Below are positions 13,201 to 24,740 of a stretch of DNA of 64,000 bases, piece by piece. Source of the DNA: Trema orientale (taxonomy: Eukaryota; Streptophyta; Magnoliopsida; Rosales; Cannabaceae). Positions within the stretch are counted from its first letter, which is position 1; the number at the start of each line of letters is the position of its first letter. Under the pieces are notes generated by a model. That model ran no database searches. It saw nothing but the letters and a program-made list of their open reading frames with translations, and was not told the DNA's origin. The position numbers and the translations under genes are program-made. Where the stretch lies: NCBI GenBank assembly GCA_002914845.1, contig JXTC01000646.1, positions 15,220 to 79,219 on the forward strand, read 5' to 3'.

Positions 13201-13757
13201 GTACAGGACACCACTAAGTCCAAGTATGTTTCCTATTTCTAATATAATATATAAATGTGATATATATATAGGTTTTATTATTATTTATATATGCATGTAA
13301 ATAAGAATTCTTTTTTTTTTTTCATTGCATGTTGTATTTTCTTTAATATATTTTTAAAGAATCTCCTTTATCCTATATATATATATTATGGTGACATTTT
13401 CTCTCAATTTTTTTAATGAAAAATTCTATACGTTTGTCTTGAAAAAGAAAATTGCATCTTTTTAGATTTACTTTTATTTTTGTTTAGATTGCAAAGTAAA
13501 GGAAAATAATTAATCTACAATAAAGGAAAACGATATATATTTCTAAAACCCCAAGCTTCCACATATTCGCGCAATTATACTAATTTATACCCAGAAGAAG
13601 TTGTGGCAATTACCTGAGGAAAAGATGAAAATTTTAACAATAATGGATATATTTGTCCTTTCTGGTAATTCTATTTAAGGGTAAAAATGTAACTAAAATC
13701 ATGAATGTATATGGTAATTTATAATTTCCCATAGAAAAAACATCAAATAGTAATTAA
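10218..13757. other. Intergenic, no gene recognised
   Basis: 3.5 kb with no exon I can assign to a family on either strand. A stretch at about 11540-11900 reads as short broken frames and could be an eroded retroelement end, but no motif proves it. The rest is AT-rich with T runs. Confidence 0.45.
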
Positions 13758-14346
13758 GGTCATGTTTGGTACACTGTATAAGGACTCTGTATTGTATTAA
13801 TTAAACATAATACTGTGTTTAGTTGTACCTTTGTATTGTATTATTTAATACGACATTAAAATTTAATACAATACGGAAAGTATTATCTAATATAGAATAA
13901 AATGTCTGTATTACACTATATTACATAATTTTAACTTTAACGTAGTATTATACAACACTCACTCTTCTCACTTTTTCTATTCTTAATTTCTCTCTTATCA
14001 CTTTCTCTCTCACGTCACTTTATCATTTTCAAAAGTGGTATTTTTCTAAATAAATTTTTAAAAGTGGTATTTTTCTAAATTTATATCTAAAAAGTAATTT
14101 TTTCGTAAATAATTTTTTAAAAAGTAGCAATTTTACAAGTAATATTTTCCTAAATATTTTTTTAAAATGATATTTTTCTAAATAGATTTTTAAAAATGAT
14201 ATTTTTCAAAATTAACTTTTTAATACAACATCTTAATACAAATGCAACACCAAACATAGTATTGTAATAGAATAATACAATACAATACAATCCAATACAA
14301 TACATCACAATACAATACAATACAATACGACACACCAAACGTGACC
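13758..14346. mobile_element. Harbinger/Tourist-like MITE, 589 bp
   Basis: The left end GGTCATGTTTGGT and the right end ACCAAACGTGACC are near-perfect inverted repeats, and both borders are flanked by TAA (13755-13757 and 14347-14349). The sequence just inside the right end is built from 'aatac' units; related 'aatac' words occur near the left end. No transposase is encoded, so it is non-autonomous. Ends and target duplication are seen directly; the superfamily follows from the TAA duplication. Confidence 0.75.
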
Positions 14347-14349
14347 TAA

Positions 14350-14739
14350 AAAGTCATTCTTGCCCAAATTGCTCTGCCCAAGTCCAAATCCTATCGTGTT
14401 GGTGCCTCAGCTAAAAAAGGCCATCATTTTAAATGTGCTCGTTCGAATGGGTTCAGTTGTTTCAGTTTCATACTCATAAATATAGCCTAGATGAGATAAA
14501 AATTAGGACCCAGAAACCTTCTAAGCATAAAAATGAGAAGATGGAAGCCTCAACGCGGGAGAACAAGAGAAAAAATAAAAAATTACTTTCTCGTTCGTAC
14601 TCTTTGCTGTTAGACAAGGAAACAAAACTTTAGAATACATTTTTACCTCAAAAAAACACAAAAATGAGGAAAACTGAAATTCATAAAACTAGTGAAGATG
14701 GTGAAGAACCACTAATTTGTTAAGGGACTGAATTTGCGG
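14350..14739. other. 3' flank of UTP7
   Basis: Probably includes the UTP7 3' UTR on the minus strand. Nothing else recognised. Confidence 0.4.
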
Positions 14740-17700
14740 TTAAGTTGATGCATTCTTTCGAGCAAACCGCTGTAAAGAAACTGGTAGCTCAACTTCACTT
14801 ATTCTCTGCTTCTTTCTACTCAACTGCTCTTCTTCCTTCATATGTTGCTCTAAGAAAGGCCTCTTAGCTTTGGCAATTATCTCCTGTCTCTTCTTCACCT
14901 TCTTACTCGGCTTATTCCTTCCCTTTGTTTTCTTCTTGAACTCGGTGTCCTTGGCAGCTTCAACAGCAGCCTCCATCTCGGTCTCTCTCTCATGTTTTGT
15001 TGGTTTTTCTTTCTTCTTCGCTGGCCGAACCGTACCAATCTTTGTGGGATCCAACATGATTGTCTCGGGAGGGAGCTTGTCAAGAAGAGATCTTACTTCC
15101 TTCTCTCTCCGCTGTTTAGATGTTTCGAATGGGTTTGCCACCCAAGAATCGAAGTTGGGTTCCCCAGAACCTGGAATGAGAATACTAGACCAGCCCATTG
15201 AGTGTCCTATACCTAAAACATCTTCATACGGTCTAAACAACAATTTTCCTATCTGATAGCCTTTCACTATAGAATGGTTCATGTATCTGCTATAGTTTTG
15301 AGTTCCAGAGAAATCACCCAGAATCTGTACACGAGATCCACTACCACAAGCAAGCAAACCTTTCTGACTGAAATCCAAGGTCTTTGCATGGCAAGGTAAT
15401 TCTTGGAGCTCTCTATCAAGTTTCCTCAAGTCCCAAAGTTTAACTTTCTTCTCTTTTCCCGCTGTGGCCATGAGATGGCCATTGCGGTGGAATGCCAATG
15501 CTGAGACTGGCCCACGGTGACACAAGATCTTGAGAAGAGGAGCCGAACTTGTAGGCTTCCACATGCTAACTGTACCACCTGAATGACCCAAAGCAAGAAC
15601 ACCATTGAAGGGATTCACCTGCATCACATCAGTTCGGCCCAAGCCAGTCCTATAATTACCTACCATCTCACCCATAGTTACATCCTGATAATGAAGTTGC
15701 CCAAATTTGTTCACTGATGCCAAGAGGAAGTGGTTCTTCAAAAACTGAAGCCTTAAAACTGCGCCATGTTCCTATAACACATAAGTTATGACTTAGTTGC
15801 AGTGATGCTGCACTTAAAATAAAAAATAAAGATAACAGACAACGGAGGGAGCACCCTTGAGTTGTACGAAAGTCCGGATAATACTAACCTTTAAGCAGTG
15901 AAGTTCTGTGCCATCACGATTATAAATGTATGGATACCTGTCGATAATTTCACATTATTAACTAAAATATCCAAATAAAGCTACGTAATTTTTAAAGTAT
16001 CTTTAATCAGTCTCATGAAACCTAGAAACATGAGATAAATTACAGAAGCTTCTTTACTCCAAAAGATTTCCTGTTTCCTGGAAACGTAAAGAAAACTGGA
16101 AAAGTCGAATAAGAAACAAACAAAGCTCACTCCCATGGGAACACAAAATAAATAAGAAAGACAAAAAGTTCCCATCACTTCAAATAAACTAATTAGCTTT
16201 TAGCAAAATCCGGCACTTCTATCAGTTCAGAAATAGAAAACAGGAAAAAATAGGGATAGGAAAGTGAATCCATTTTGATATTCTTAATCATAGTATTAGC
16301 ATTAATCACTTGATCAATTTATATTAATATCAGAACACACACACGACAGAAGGCATTTGTTACCCATGAAGAAGAAGATCTGTATTCGAATACATAATTA
16401 CTGAGCAGAGAGATAACATAAAATTATATGAAGCCAAGAGTTCCTTACTTTTTCTGGGCTGCTGCAAAGAACAATTCGTTGTGCAAGAACACCACATCAC
16501 GTACTGTTTCCCTAACCTGAATAACACTAAGCAATTTAGTGCATCTGTACGATCAAAACCTAAAGCTTCCATAATACAAGCATCCCAACGAACGAAAAGA
16601 GATACAAGGGCAAGGTTTTTCAATTGTTGGAAAGCACTTTACTCCAAGTAAACAACAAAACACAAACGGACAAAAGGTCCCTGAACCTGAACCTTTTTCT
16701 CATCTTATGAAAAGAAAAAACAGCTGTCTTTTACCAATGGCCTTGTTGCGATCCAAGGTATTGTAACCCGCTGCATAATATTTAGGTCCCAAGAGATACG
16801 ACAAGTGCCGGAAAGGACCAACTTAACATGCTTAAAACAGTCGAGTTTCTTCTATTAAAGAAACTACAAATTTTGCATTGTGTTGACCCTATAAACCAAC
16901 TTCCTAGCATCAGATAGCATATGTCAATTCCAATACTAATCAGAACAGTTCTCGTGTCAATGTTGTGATAAATCAAAACAACACGAATTTTTATTTCATG
17001 CACTCGAGAAATGTTTCATTAGATCAACTTACAAAATAACTTTGCAAATTCAGGTAATATAACAGTTCCATCGTGCTTAGAACTTTTTAAAGTTGGAGGA
17101 GAAAAAAAGGTGCAATGAGTATATTAGTTATCCCACATTCATACAGGGCAACCAGATCAAATCTCCTTAAGGACATCTTGACTTTTAAAGTACCATTACA
17201 TACCTGCAACTCCTTAATTAGATTCATATTCTTCATGTCTACGATGGCCAGGTGGCCCTTCCTTCCACCAACAGTCATATAACGACCACTTGAGGTAAAA
17301 TCCAGTGTATATGGACCAAGATCTGCAGATAAGATTTAAAAGTCAGAATCTGTGGGATATTCTCTGTGGAATTTTTCTAACAGTAACTAAATTTTTCCTC
17401 TCTCTTGTTTTTCATTTTTCTTTGCAGGTCATAGGAATTTTTGACAAGACAATTAAAGAAAGAGCAAAATTAGAAATAAAAAGGCAGTCTGTAACTTAAT
17501 GCTCACCGGACTTGGAGAGAACAAGATTCAAAGATCCAATTCCTTACACCAACCTATCTTTAATTTAATCAGCATCAGAAAAAATTCTAATTCAGTTTAA
17601 ATTCCCTTCATCTCGCCCTTTCCATCAAAATCTATCTACCAAAGAGTCTTAAAAGCTTCTTCAATAATGATTTTTGGATAAACAGGAAATTTTCAACTAT

Positions 17701-19265
17701 TTACTGCTTGTTGGTTATTTAAGATCCCCCAAGAACAATTTCCAAAGCAAATAGTTCAGAGTCTGTACACACAAAAATCGGCAAACACTTGGGCAGGGAG
17801 AATGAAAAAGAAATGGAATTACTTTTTGACTGTTAAGAAAGCAGGTACATATATCTGCAGAAACTGTAATGCTTTAATCACATATGTCTCAGGTAAGATA
17901 GTCGGTCAAGCAAAAAGTATGCGGACTGAAATTGTTGGAAAGCAATGATCAGTTATTGACCTGGCAAAATAATATCGTATTGATTCCTTGAACTCAAGAT
18001 ATCAACTTCACGTGCAATTGTTTCCTGTTTGATCCTCCATGTTTTCTCTATTCCTTCAGCCTCTAAGTAGCCTCCCTCAGTTGGCATGAGCCACTGTTAA
18101 TATAATCAAAAGACACTCAAAAAATTAAAATGGATACTTGAGGACACAAGTTTTAATTTTCTTCACTTTGGTGTTTAATTGTTGTAATGAACTACAGCCC
18201 TGCAGAACAGAGCCTTCTCTTTGGTGACTAATTAAACAACAAAAAAAAAAAAAAAAAAAAAAAAATCACCTTCTCAGCCTTGGCAGCAGCTTTTGCAGAT
18301 TTGCCATACAAGTCTTCTCTAACTGCAAGTTGGCCCTTCAGCTTTTTATCTCGCAAGGCCTGCAAAAATGGAGATCAACGATATGGTGAGTCAGCAGCCA
18401 TGCACTGACATCATCATCATGAATACTCAAAACATCCAATAACCGTACCTCCAAATCAGCACCTTCTCCTCTAAGATACTTCTTTATTTTTATGTCTAAC
18501 TCGTCAGAGAACAGCTGCAATTCAAAGACAATTTCTCAATCACTAAAAGATATTGGAACAAAACGGGATACTGAGTAAAATATTTACAAAATCCAATAAC
18601 ACAATCTTAGAGCTCTCGGCTTAGAATTTCAGGTAACCAATCTTGCAAACTAAAAGAAGTTCATATATAAGTATTCAGATAGAAAGCCATGGCTTGAATG
18701 ACCAGAAACACAGAGCCTAAGCAAACCAGCTCTTCAGGATCCTAGCAAATAACACAGCTAAAAGGCCTATGAAGCTGAACTAAAAGGGCAAGAAGATAAT
18801 GCCTCTTATTGAAGGATCGATCAACGAGTTTAATGCAAATCATAGTCCAATAATTCTCACAAATATATATTATAGTCCAATCACCAAAACTCAAAAATCT
18901 TATATCGAGGTTCGACAAACCATTTCTGGGTATTCGAGATTGTGATTGTGGTGGGGGTAAGAAAAAGAGCTAGAACTACTAGATCTCTAAAAGCTAACAT
19001 TCATAAATCTCCCATTTGAACAAAATGTCAGCATCCACAACTAAGAGCATACGGAAGAATATATGATGTTCTGAAAACAACTACAAGACAAATAATTTAC
19101 AAGTCCTATACATAGCATCCATTAAGTTATAAGTTGACATTTCGTATATTAGGGGGGGAAAAAAAGGAAAAAAAAAAAAGAAAAAGAAAAAAGACCACTT
19201 TAAAGCACCTGTTCAGCAGGAGGCACAATCTTTGCAAGAGTTCCATTTTCTTCTTCCACACCCAT
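14740..19265 (-). CDS. UTP7: U3 snoRNA-associated protein UTP7 / WDR46 (8 coding exons)
   Basis: A nucleolar WD40 protein of the small-subunit processome, needed for early cleavage of pre-18S rRNA (family knowledge). Coding exons: 19265-19209, 18514-18449, 18359-18270, 18093-17961, 17322-17204, 16516-16449, 15937-15889, 15771-14740. All are GT-AG and in phase, giving 537 residues, the usual size. The WD40 part runs from about residue 120, with KVKLWDLRKLDRELQEL near 304-320. It is followed by the BING4CT domain typical of WDR46: GYQIGKLLFRPYEDVLGIGH from residue 365, SMGWSSILIPGSGEPNFDSW from 385, PPETIMLDPTKIGTV near 428-442. The last 95 residues are Lys-rich, as expected for nucleolar targeting. 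A donor-like site near 19602 and an acceptor-like CTGCAG near 19300 suggest a 5' UTR intron. Confidence 0.95.
18240..18265. repeat. Poly-A tract in UTP7 intron 3
   Basis: About 26 A on the plus strand (T in the sense of the gene), starting a few bases downstream of the exon 3 donor. Confidence 0.9.
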
Positions 19266-19564
19266 CTTGCTTGCCACAAAATGTTTTTATATTAAAACTG
19301 CAGAATGCCCAGAAGCTTTAATGGTTTAATGCAAATCAAATTCAACGGTAATTCAACCAGTAGCAGCTGGTTCTAAAACATACAAATATGTTATAATATA
19401 TTTGCATATAAAAGAGCAAAGAAGTAATCCAAAAAGCTAACAGTAAGAAGCAATAAAAGTAAAATATATACACACACATATTATAATAAGAAATAGAAAA
19501 AACCAAAGCTCTTAATTACAATAAGAATCAAAAGTGTGAGCTATATTACTCTATTGGCTTGGGA

Positions 19565-19573
19565 TTAGGGTTT
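19565..19573 (-). promoter_or_regulatory. Telo-box (AAACCCTAA) near the UTP7 5' end
   Basis: TTAGGGTTT on the plus strand, so AAACCCTAA in the UTP7 direction. It lies 300 bp upstream of the start codon, close to the inferred 5' UTR splice donor. Telo-boxes combined with site II motifs mark many plant genes for ribosome production (established). Here the combination is seen; function is inferred. Confidence 0.5.
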
Positions 19574-19637
19574 CGCTTAAAGAAAAATCGAAGGCATACC
19601 TTTCCGATTCGAAGTTGATGTCGTACACCAAGATACG

Positions 19638-19640
<3 letters not shown>

Positions 19641-19670
<30 letters not shown>
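19641..19670. repeat. (GA)15 microsatellite, probable UTP7 5' UTR or core promoter
   Basis: An uninterrupted GA run, which reads CT in the UTP7 direction. CT-rich runs are common around plant transcription starts. Confidence 0.85.
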
Positions 19671-19674
<4 letters not shown>

Positions 19675-19777
19675 CGGGGTTTTGGGGTTCAGAGAAGGAG
19701 GTGGAGAAACGTATTCGGGGTTTAGCTTAGGGTATACTACCGTCGCCAAGCTCGGATAAAACGCTGTCGTTTCTTCT

Positions 19778-19875
19778 TTCTCGGGCCGAACCCAGACAAA
19801 ATAGCGTCGTTTCTTATTTCTTGGGCTAAGCCCAGCCCAGAAACCAAAAAGGCCCAAAATGTTTCGGCCCAAATA
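19778..19875 (-). promoter_or_regulatory. Cluster of site II (GGCCCA/TGGGCT) motifs, UTP7 promoter
   Basis: At least four motifs: GGGCC near 19783, TGGGCT at 19822-19827, GGCCCA at 19851-19856 and GGCCCA at 19866-19871. They lie about 510-610 bp upstream of the UTP7 start codon and upstream of the GA run. Site II elements bind TCP proteins and drive growth-linked expression of ribosome-biogenesis genes (established). The assignment to UTP7 rather than the divergent PHF1, more than 1.1 kb away, is by distance. Confidence 0.55.
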
Positions 19876-19897
19876 ATTAATTAATAAAATATTAGAC

Positions 19898-20177
19898 GAA
19901 AAAATTTAAGTGAATGACTAATATTTTAAATTTGATTAAATAGATGTTCATTTTTCAAATTTTAAAAATTTTATAGTTAAATATCCAAATATATAATTTT
20001 ACATTTGATAAATAAATATATTTATTAATTTTAATTATTATGTTAAAATGTACTAAATATATATATTTTTTATATTTAATATATAAAATTTTATACTTAA
20101 TTTATAAGTATATATATCGAACATTTTATTATAATATTTAACAAAAACTATTTATCTAAGTTTGGCCCAAAATTGGT
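19898..20177. repeat. Dispersed repeat, copy 2
   Basis: The second copy of the repeat at 9975-10217, same orientation and same ending ('tttggcccaaaatt'). It carries small insertions relative to copy 1 and sits just upstream of the UTP7 promoter motifs. Confidence 0.75.
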
Positions 20178-20260
20178 AGAGAGGAAAGAAAGTAGGAGGG
20201 AAGGAAAAATTAGGAGGGAAAGAAAATGTGTAGGATGGAAAAGAAAGTGTCTTTCCTCAA

Positions 20261-20594
20261 TTGTTGTTTGGTATGTAGGAAGGAAAGAAAATTAGTATAT
20301 TTTAAAATGACTATTTTGCCCTTTTTATTAAAATTTTAAAAGTAGTATACAAGGTTAATTTGGTAAATTTACTTTAAAGCATTTGTAAAAAAAATTTTCC
20401 TCTCCCTTTTCTCTCCATTTTTGGGAGGAAAATATTGGAGTGGGTCCCACCACATTTTTCTCTCCCCTTTTCTCTTCCATTTTCTCTTCTCTTCCTTTTT
20501 CCCTCTTACCAAACAACCCAAAATTTTTTTTCCCTCTACTTTTCCCTCAAAACTTTTCCTTCCTCTCCCTTTTCCTTCCTGCCAAACATAACCT
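20261..20594. mobile_element. Possible MITE with purine/pyrimidine-rich inverted ends
   Basis: 'gtttggtatgtaggaagga' near 20266-20284 is roughly the inverse of 'tccttcctgccaaacata' near 20573-20590. The interior right half is almost pure pyrimidine and the left flank almost pure purine. The borders and target duplication are not clear, so the transposon reading is tentative. Confidence 0.4.
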
Positions 20595-20693
20595 TAATGG
20601 ATGGGACAGGTTAGTTTAGTAAAGCCGGAGTGACGTGGACTACGAGAATGTGGGGGCGCAGGAAAGAACGCCCGCCCTTCGCTGTATGCTATG

Positions 20694-20701
20694 GAATATA
20701 C
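20694..20701. promoter_or_regulatory. P1BS (PHR1-binding) site upstream of PHF1
   Basis: GAATATAC matches the palindromic consensus GNATATNC bound by PHR1-type MYB factors that switch on phosphate-starvation genes. It lies 354 bp upstream of the PHF1 start codon and about 190 bp upstream of the likely TATA box. Arabidopsis PHF1 is a known phosphate-starvation-responsive gene, so a functional site is plausible. A chance match is expected roughly once per 4 kb. Confidence 0.55.
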
Positions 20702-20884
20702 CCTTCATAAACCCTCTAAAGGCGTTGACTTTGACATTGTTTTGTTTCCCCACTTTCCCCTCTTGTTAGCAAGTGGGACCCACCAACAGGCTCCTTGTTG
20801 TACCTTGTTAAAGTCCACCACTCGCGCACTTGTACTTGCGCACATTTTTGCGTGCTGTACCCGGTTGTACCTTTCTTCCCGTTT

Positions 20885-20892
20885 TATAAAAA
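20885..20892 (+). promoter_or_regulatory. Probable TATA box of PHF1
   Basis: TATAAAAA, 170 bp before the start codon. It predicts a transcription start near 20915-20920 and a 5' UTR of about 135-140 bp without an upstream ATG. Confidence 0.5.
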
Positions 20893-21054
20893 CCGGGAAA
20901 TGAAGCGTAGCTTTCCTCGCAATCTAGTTAAAATTATTCGTTGAGAAGGGCTTTGCTTTATCCGATTCAGATATTTGTTTATTATATTTTAAAAAAAAAA
21001 AAAACAAACCAAATTGTTTTTTTTCTCCCTTTCGCGGGAATCGGAGAAATTCTG

Positions 21055-24000
21055 ATGGAGGTCGGCGGTGGTGGCGGCGGGTCGGAGAAGGGTCCGGTGA
21101 GTTGCGGGTCGTGGATCCGAAGACCCGAGAAAGTGAACCTGGTGGTTTTAGGGAGGTCTAGGAACCGAGGAGGTTCATCGCCTTCTATGCTCGAGATCTT
21201 CTCTTTTGATCCCAAGACCACTTCTCTCTCCTCCTCTCCTCTGGTTTCTCTCCCTCTCTCTCTCTCTCTCAACATTCTCATTGAGAACTCTGTTTTTTTT
21301 TTTTTTTTGTATTTTTTAGAATTTTCTTTTGGGAAATTTTGGCAATTTATTTATTATATGTTATATATAAATGTATATATTTTTTGGGTCAGGCTAAGTA
21401 CGTGGTTGAAGAAGTTGATGGTGATTTTGTATCGATAGCGGTGCATCCGAGTGGGGAGGATGTAGTGTGCTCTACAACCAGTGGTGGCTGCAAGTGAGTT
21501 ATTCTTTTACCTCTAAATATTGAATGGTATATTACTATATTTAACTTATATTCTTGATTTGGTTTAAATGGGTATTTCTGCATTTCCTTAAATTTTCTTG
21601 TTGGAATTGAAAGTGGTTTTGTGATTTTTTTTATTTATTTGTTTGTTTTTTCTTTTGGGGTGCATTTTTTGAAAATGGGTATGTAAAGAATCGAACTTTA
21701 CTGTTTTATTGTTCCTTATTTTTTGTTTAAATTAATGATTAATTTTAGATTCAAAAAAGGAAATGTTTGTTTGTTTTATCAATCTTATGTGTGGTTTCAT
21801 TTACTATTTAAGGTTTCATACTAATACCCAATGAACTACCGTAAAATCTTTGTGTATTCGAAGTTTTGGTATTGTTCCTTGGGAGAAACTATGTTTGATT
21901 CACTTTGTTGTAAGAGCAAACAAAGACAATTGCCACAAGAACAAACAAGTCAAAGACAATTGCCACTATTTTGACTTTTGAGTCAACTTTTGCCCCTGTT
22001 GCTTTGTTCATCTGATTCTTTGTTGTGAGCTTAAGCTTTTCCCAAGTTTCAACTCATTTTCCAGAGATTGGATAACATTGGTTAGCGATAACAGTCAAGT
22101 CTGGAGACTCAGTACTTTTCTTTAGTGTTCTCACTGTCACCATACCTTGTACAGAATTTTACTGTTGAATAATTCTTATTTTTATTTATTTATTTATTTT
22201 TGATTTGCAGACTGTTTGAATATGGTCGAGAACCGAATGCAAAGCTCTTGGCAAGAAAACTATCACCTCTCCAAGATGTTGGTCCACAGAAATGTGTTGC
22301 TTTTAGTGTTGATGGTTCTAAACTTGCCACTGGTGGCGTGGTGAGGAATAATCTTTAATCTCTATTGTTTCTTTCTTATGCTTTCTCTCACTGCACTATT
22401 TTCAGATGTTCTGTTTTGCACTTATTTATTCTAATATATAACCTTTTATGATAATTTACAGGATGGGCATCTAAGAATTTTGGAGTGGCCAAGCCTTCGT
22501 GTCATTTTAGATGAACCAAAGGCACACAAGTCTGTTCTTGATATGGACTTTAGGTACGAAATTTTTTTGCTTTTTATCTTCTACCACCTATACAAATTGG
22601 CATTTTGTTTAAGGTTGCTCGTGTGCAACAGATATCAATGTGGATAATTTAAATTTCCTATACTTGGACAATCATGATTTTGTGGCATGGGAATAGATGT
22701 GCTTATCTAAATCAGACAAAAAATATGGCTGCATTATATAGGCAATGATTTTTTTTTTTTTTTTTGTAGCTTGTTTATTTAACTAAACGAAGAATCAGCA
22801 AAACCCTTTTTTTTTTTTTTTTTGCTGAAAGAATCAGTAGAACAAATTGGTAAACCATTGAATTCTTTTTTTCTTTGTTTTTTTTTCTTTTGGGAGAGGA
22901 GGGATGAGAGAACCCTTGAGATTGCAGTAAATCTTTTATCCTTAGTTATATGGTTGTTGTTTTTCTTCGAAAAAGAGGTATTAATGGATGTATGTTTTAT
23001 GTTATTTTTCAAATCTTGTATGGATTGAAATGTTTGGACGAAGAAATTGATATTCTTCAGCTTTTAACTTTGGCCTTCTTTTCATTCTCCAGCTTGGACT
23101 CGGAGTATTTGGTTACAACATCTACTGATGGTTCTGCAAGAATATGGAAGACAGAAGATGGTTATCCCTTGGCAACATTGACGCGCAACTCAGTATGTTC
23201 CATTTAACTAAATTTTGGTTGTTAGTAGGCTGATTTATCTCCTATCCTGGTATGTTATGGCTTGTTTGTTTCCTGCAGGATGAAAAGATTCAACTATGTC
23301 GGTTTTCTAAGGATGGCACAAAACCATTTCTGTTTTGCACTGCGCAAAAAGGTTTTTCACCTTCTTTTAGTATATAATTTTCACTTTTCTACCCGATTCT
23401 TTGTCATTGAAAGATGTATGTATCCTTTAATCAGGTGAGAAAGCAGTCATTTCAGTTTGGGATATAAGTACTTGGAATAAAATTGGGCATAAGAATCTTC
23501 TTAAAAAGCCTTCTTCCATAATGTCCGTCAGCAAGGATGGGAAATATCTAGCTCTGTAAGCACTGAAAACTGCAACTGTAGCTTTTGTTGTCAGAACATT
23601 CTGTGCTTTATTGACTTCGAAAATTATACAAGTGTCTAGGGATCTTATATTCTTTATGCGTGATTTAGCCTAACATCTTCTTCTTCTTTTTCCCTGAATT
23701 TTAACTGTAGGGGGAGCAAAGATGGAGATATTTGTGTAGTCGATATAAAGAAAATGGCGATATGCCACTGGAGTAAAAGGCTACACCTGGGTACATGCAT
23801 TGAAACACTAGACTTTTGTCCTAGTGAAAGGTAAGACCAAGTAGATAGGCTAATCTGCAGTGGACACTAGTGTTGAGTATTTTGACATTAAGTTACCAAA
23901 GTTCATTGATCAATGCTAAGAAGCAAAAAGAATCTTTTGCGATAAAGGAATTATTCAATCTAGTTCGAGTTTGTTAGAGAAAAGTGCCTTAATATATGTA

Positions 24001-24740
24001 AGATTCTTATATTAAAAGAGCTGAACTGCGAAGTTTAGTGTTCACATGTTGGAGTTTCCTCAAAGTTTCTAATTTGGCTTCCATCCCGTAAATGGGTTTT
24101 ATTTGTTCACTTTTGGGGCCTAGTACCTCTAGGTTTAAAGATGCAACTTACTGCTAAGTGCTTAAAAATTAATTGCTTTCAGTACTGTATTAGTTCTCTA
24201 ATTAGTTACTGCTTCAACAGAGTCTATTATACCGTTTGAAAAGAAAATGGAGACAGCTTGAACTGTGACTCAATTAGAGAGTATCTTTTAAAGTTACAAC
24301 TTAGATTGTGGGTATTGTTTTCAATGTTTTTCGCTTTTGGTCCTTCTTTACTCACTTTTTCGCCTCCTTTTTTTTTTTTTCTTTTTTTTTTTTTCTGGCA
24401 GGGTTGTTCTTACTACTTCTAACGAATGGGGTGCTGTGGTGACTAAGCTAAATGTTCCTGCAGATTGGAAAGGTCTCTCTCTCTCTCTCTTTCTCTGAAT
24501 CTTTTTGTTTTTAAAAATTGGCCCTTTCTAAACCTTTCTCCAATATATGCAGAATGGCAGATCTATATGCTACTCTTGGGACTATTTTTGGCATCAGCTG
24601 TGGCGTTTTACCTATTTATGGAGAACTCTGATTCATTTTGGAAGTTCCCTGAGACAAGTCAATCAGGAGCGCCAAAGTATAATACTATTTACAGTGATTC
24701 ACAGTCTTCTGATGATCCATTTGGTCCAGTAGATATGTGA
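21055..24740 (+). CDS. PHF1: SEC12-like phosphate transporter traffic facilitator PHF1 (10 exons)
   Basis: An ER membrane protein related to SEC12 that is needed for PHT1 phosphate transporters to leave the ER (family knowledge). Exons: 21055-21243, 21393-21493, 22211-22340, 22462-22553, 23093-23192, 23279-23351, 23435-23555, 23711-23830, 24402-24472, 24553-24740. All are GT-AG and in phase, giving 394 residues. The N-terminus has CGSWIRRPEKVN, followed by a WD40 propeller (for example VTTSTDGSARIWKTEDGYPL, about residues 176-195, and DGHLRILEWPSLRVILDEPK, 141-160). A single C-terminal helix WQIYMLLLGLFLASAVAFYL (about 334-353) precedes a short tail beginning ENSDSFWK and ending DM, as in PHF1 proteins. 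I do not see the Gly-rich cation-binding loop of true SEC12 exchange factors in the first blade. This favours PHF1 over a SEC12 GEF. Confidence 0.95.

Noticed and set aside
14870..15256. 128-codon plus-strand frame opposite UTP7
   Set aside because: It is the complement of the UTP7 last exon, whose minus-strand frame is clearly the conserved one.
20982..21281. 99-codon minus-strand frame opposite PHF1 exon 1
   Set aside because: Antisense shadow of a GC-rich exon; low-complexity Arg/Glu and Pro runs.
20941..21438. 165-codon plus-strand frame overlapping PHF1 exon 1
   Set aside because: The real start is the internal ATG at 21055; the frame runs into intron 1 and its upstream part is 5' UTR.
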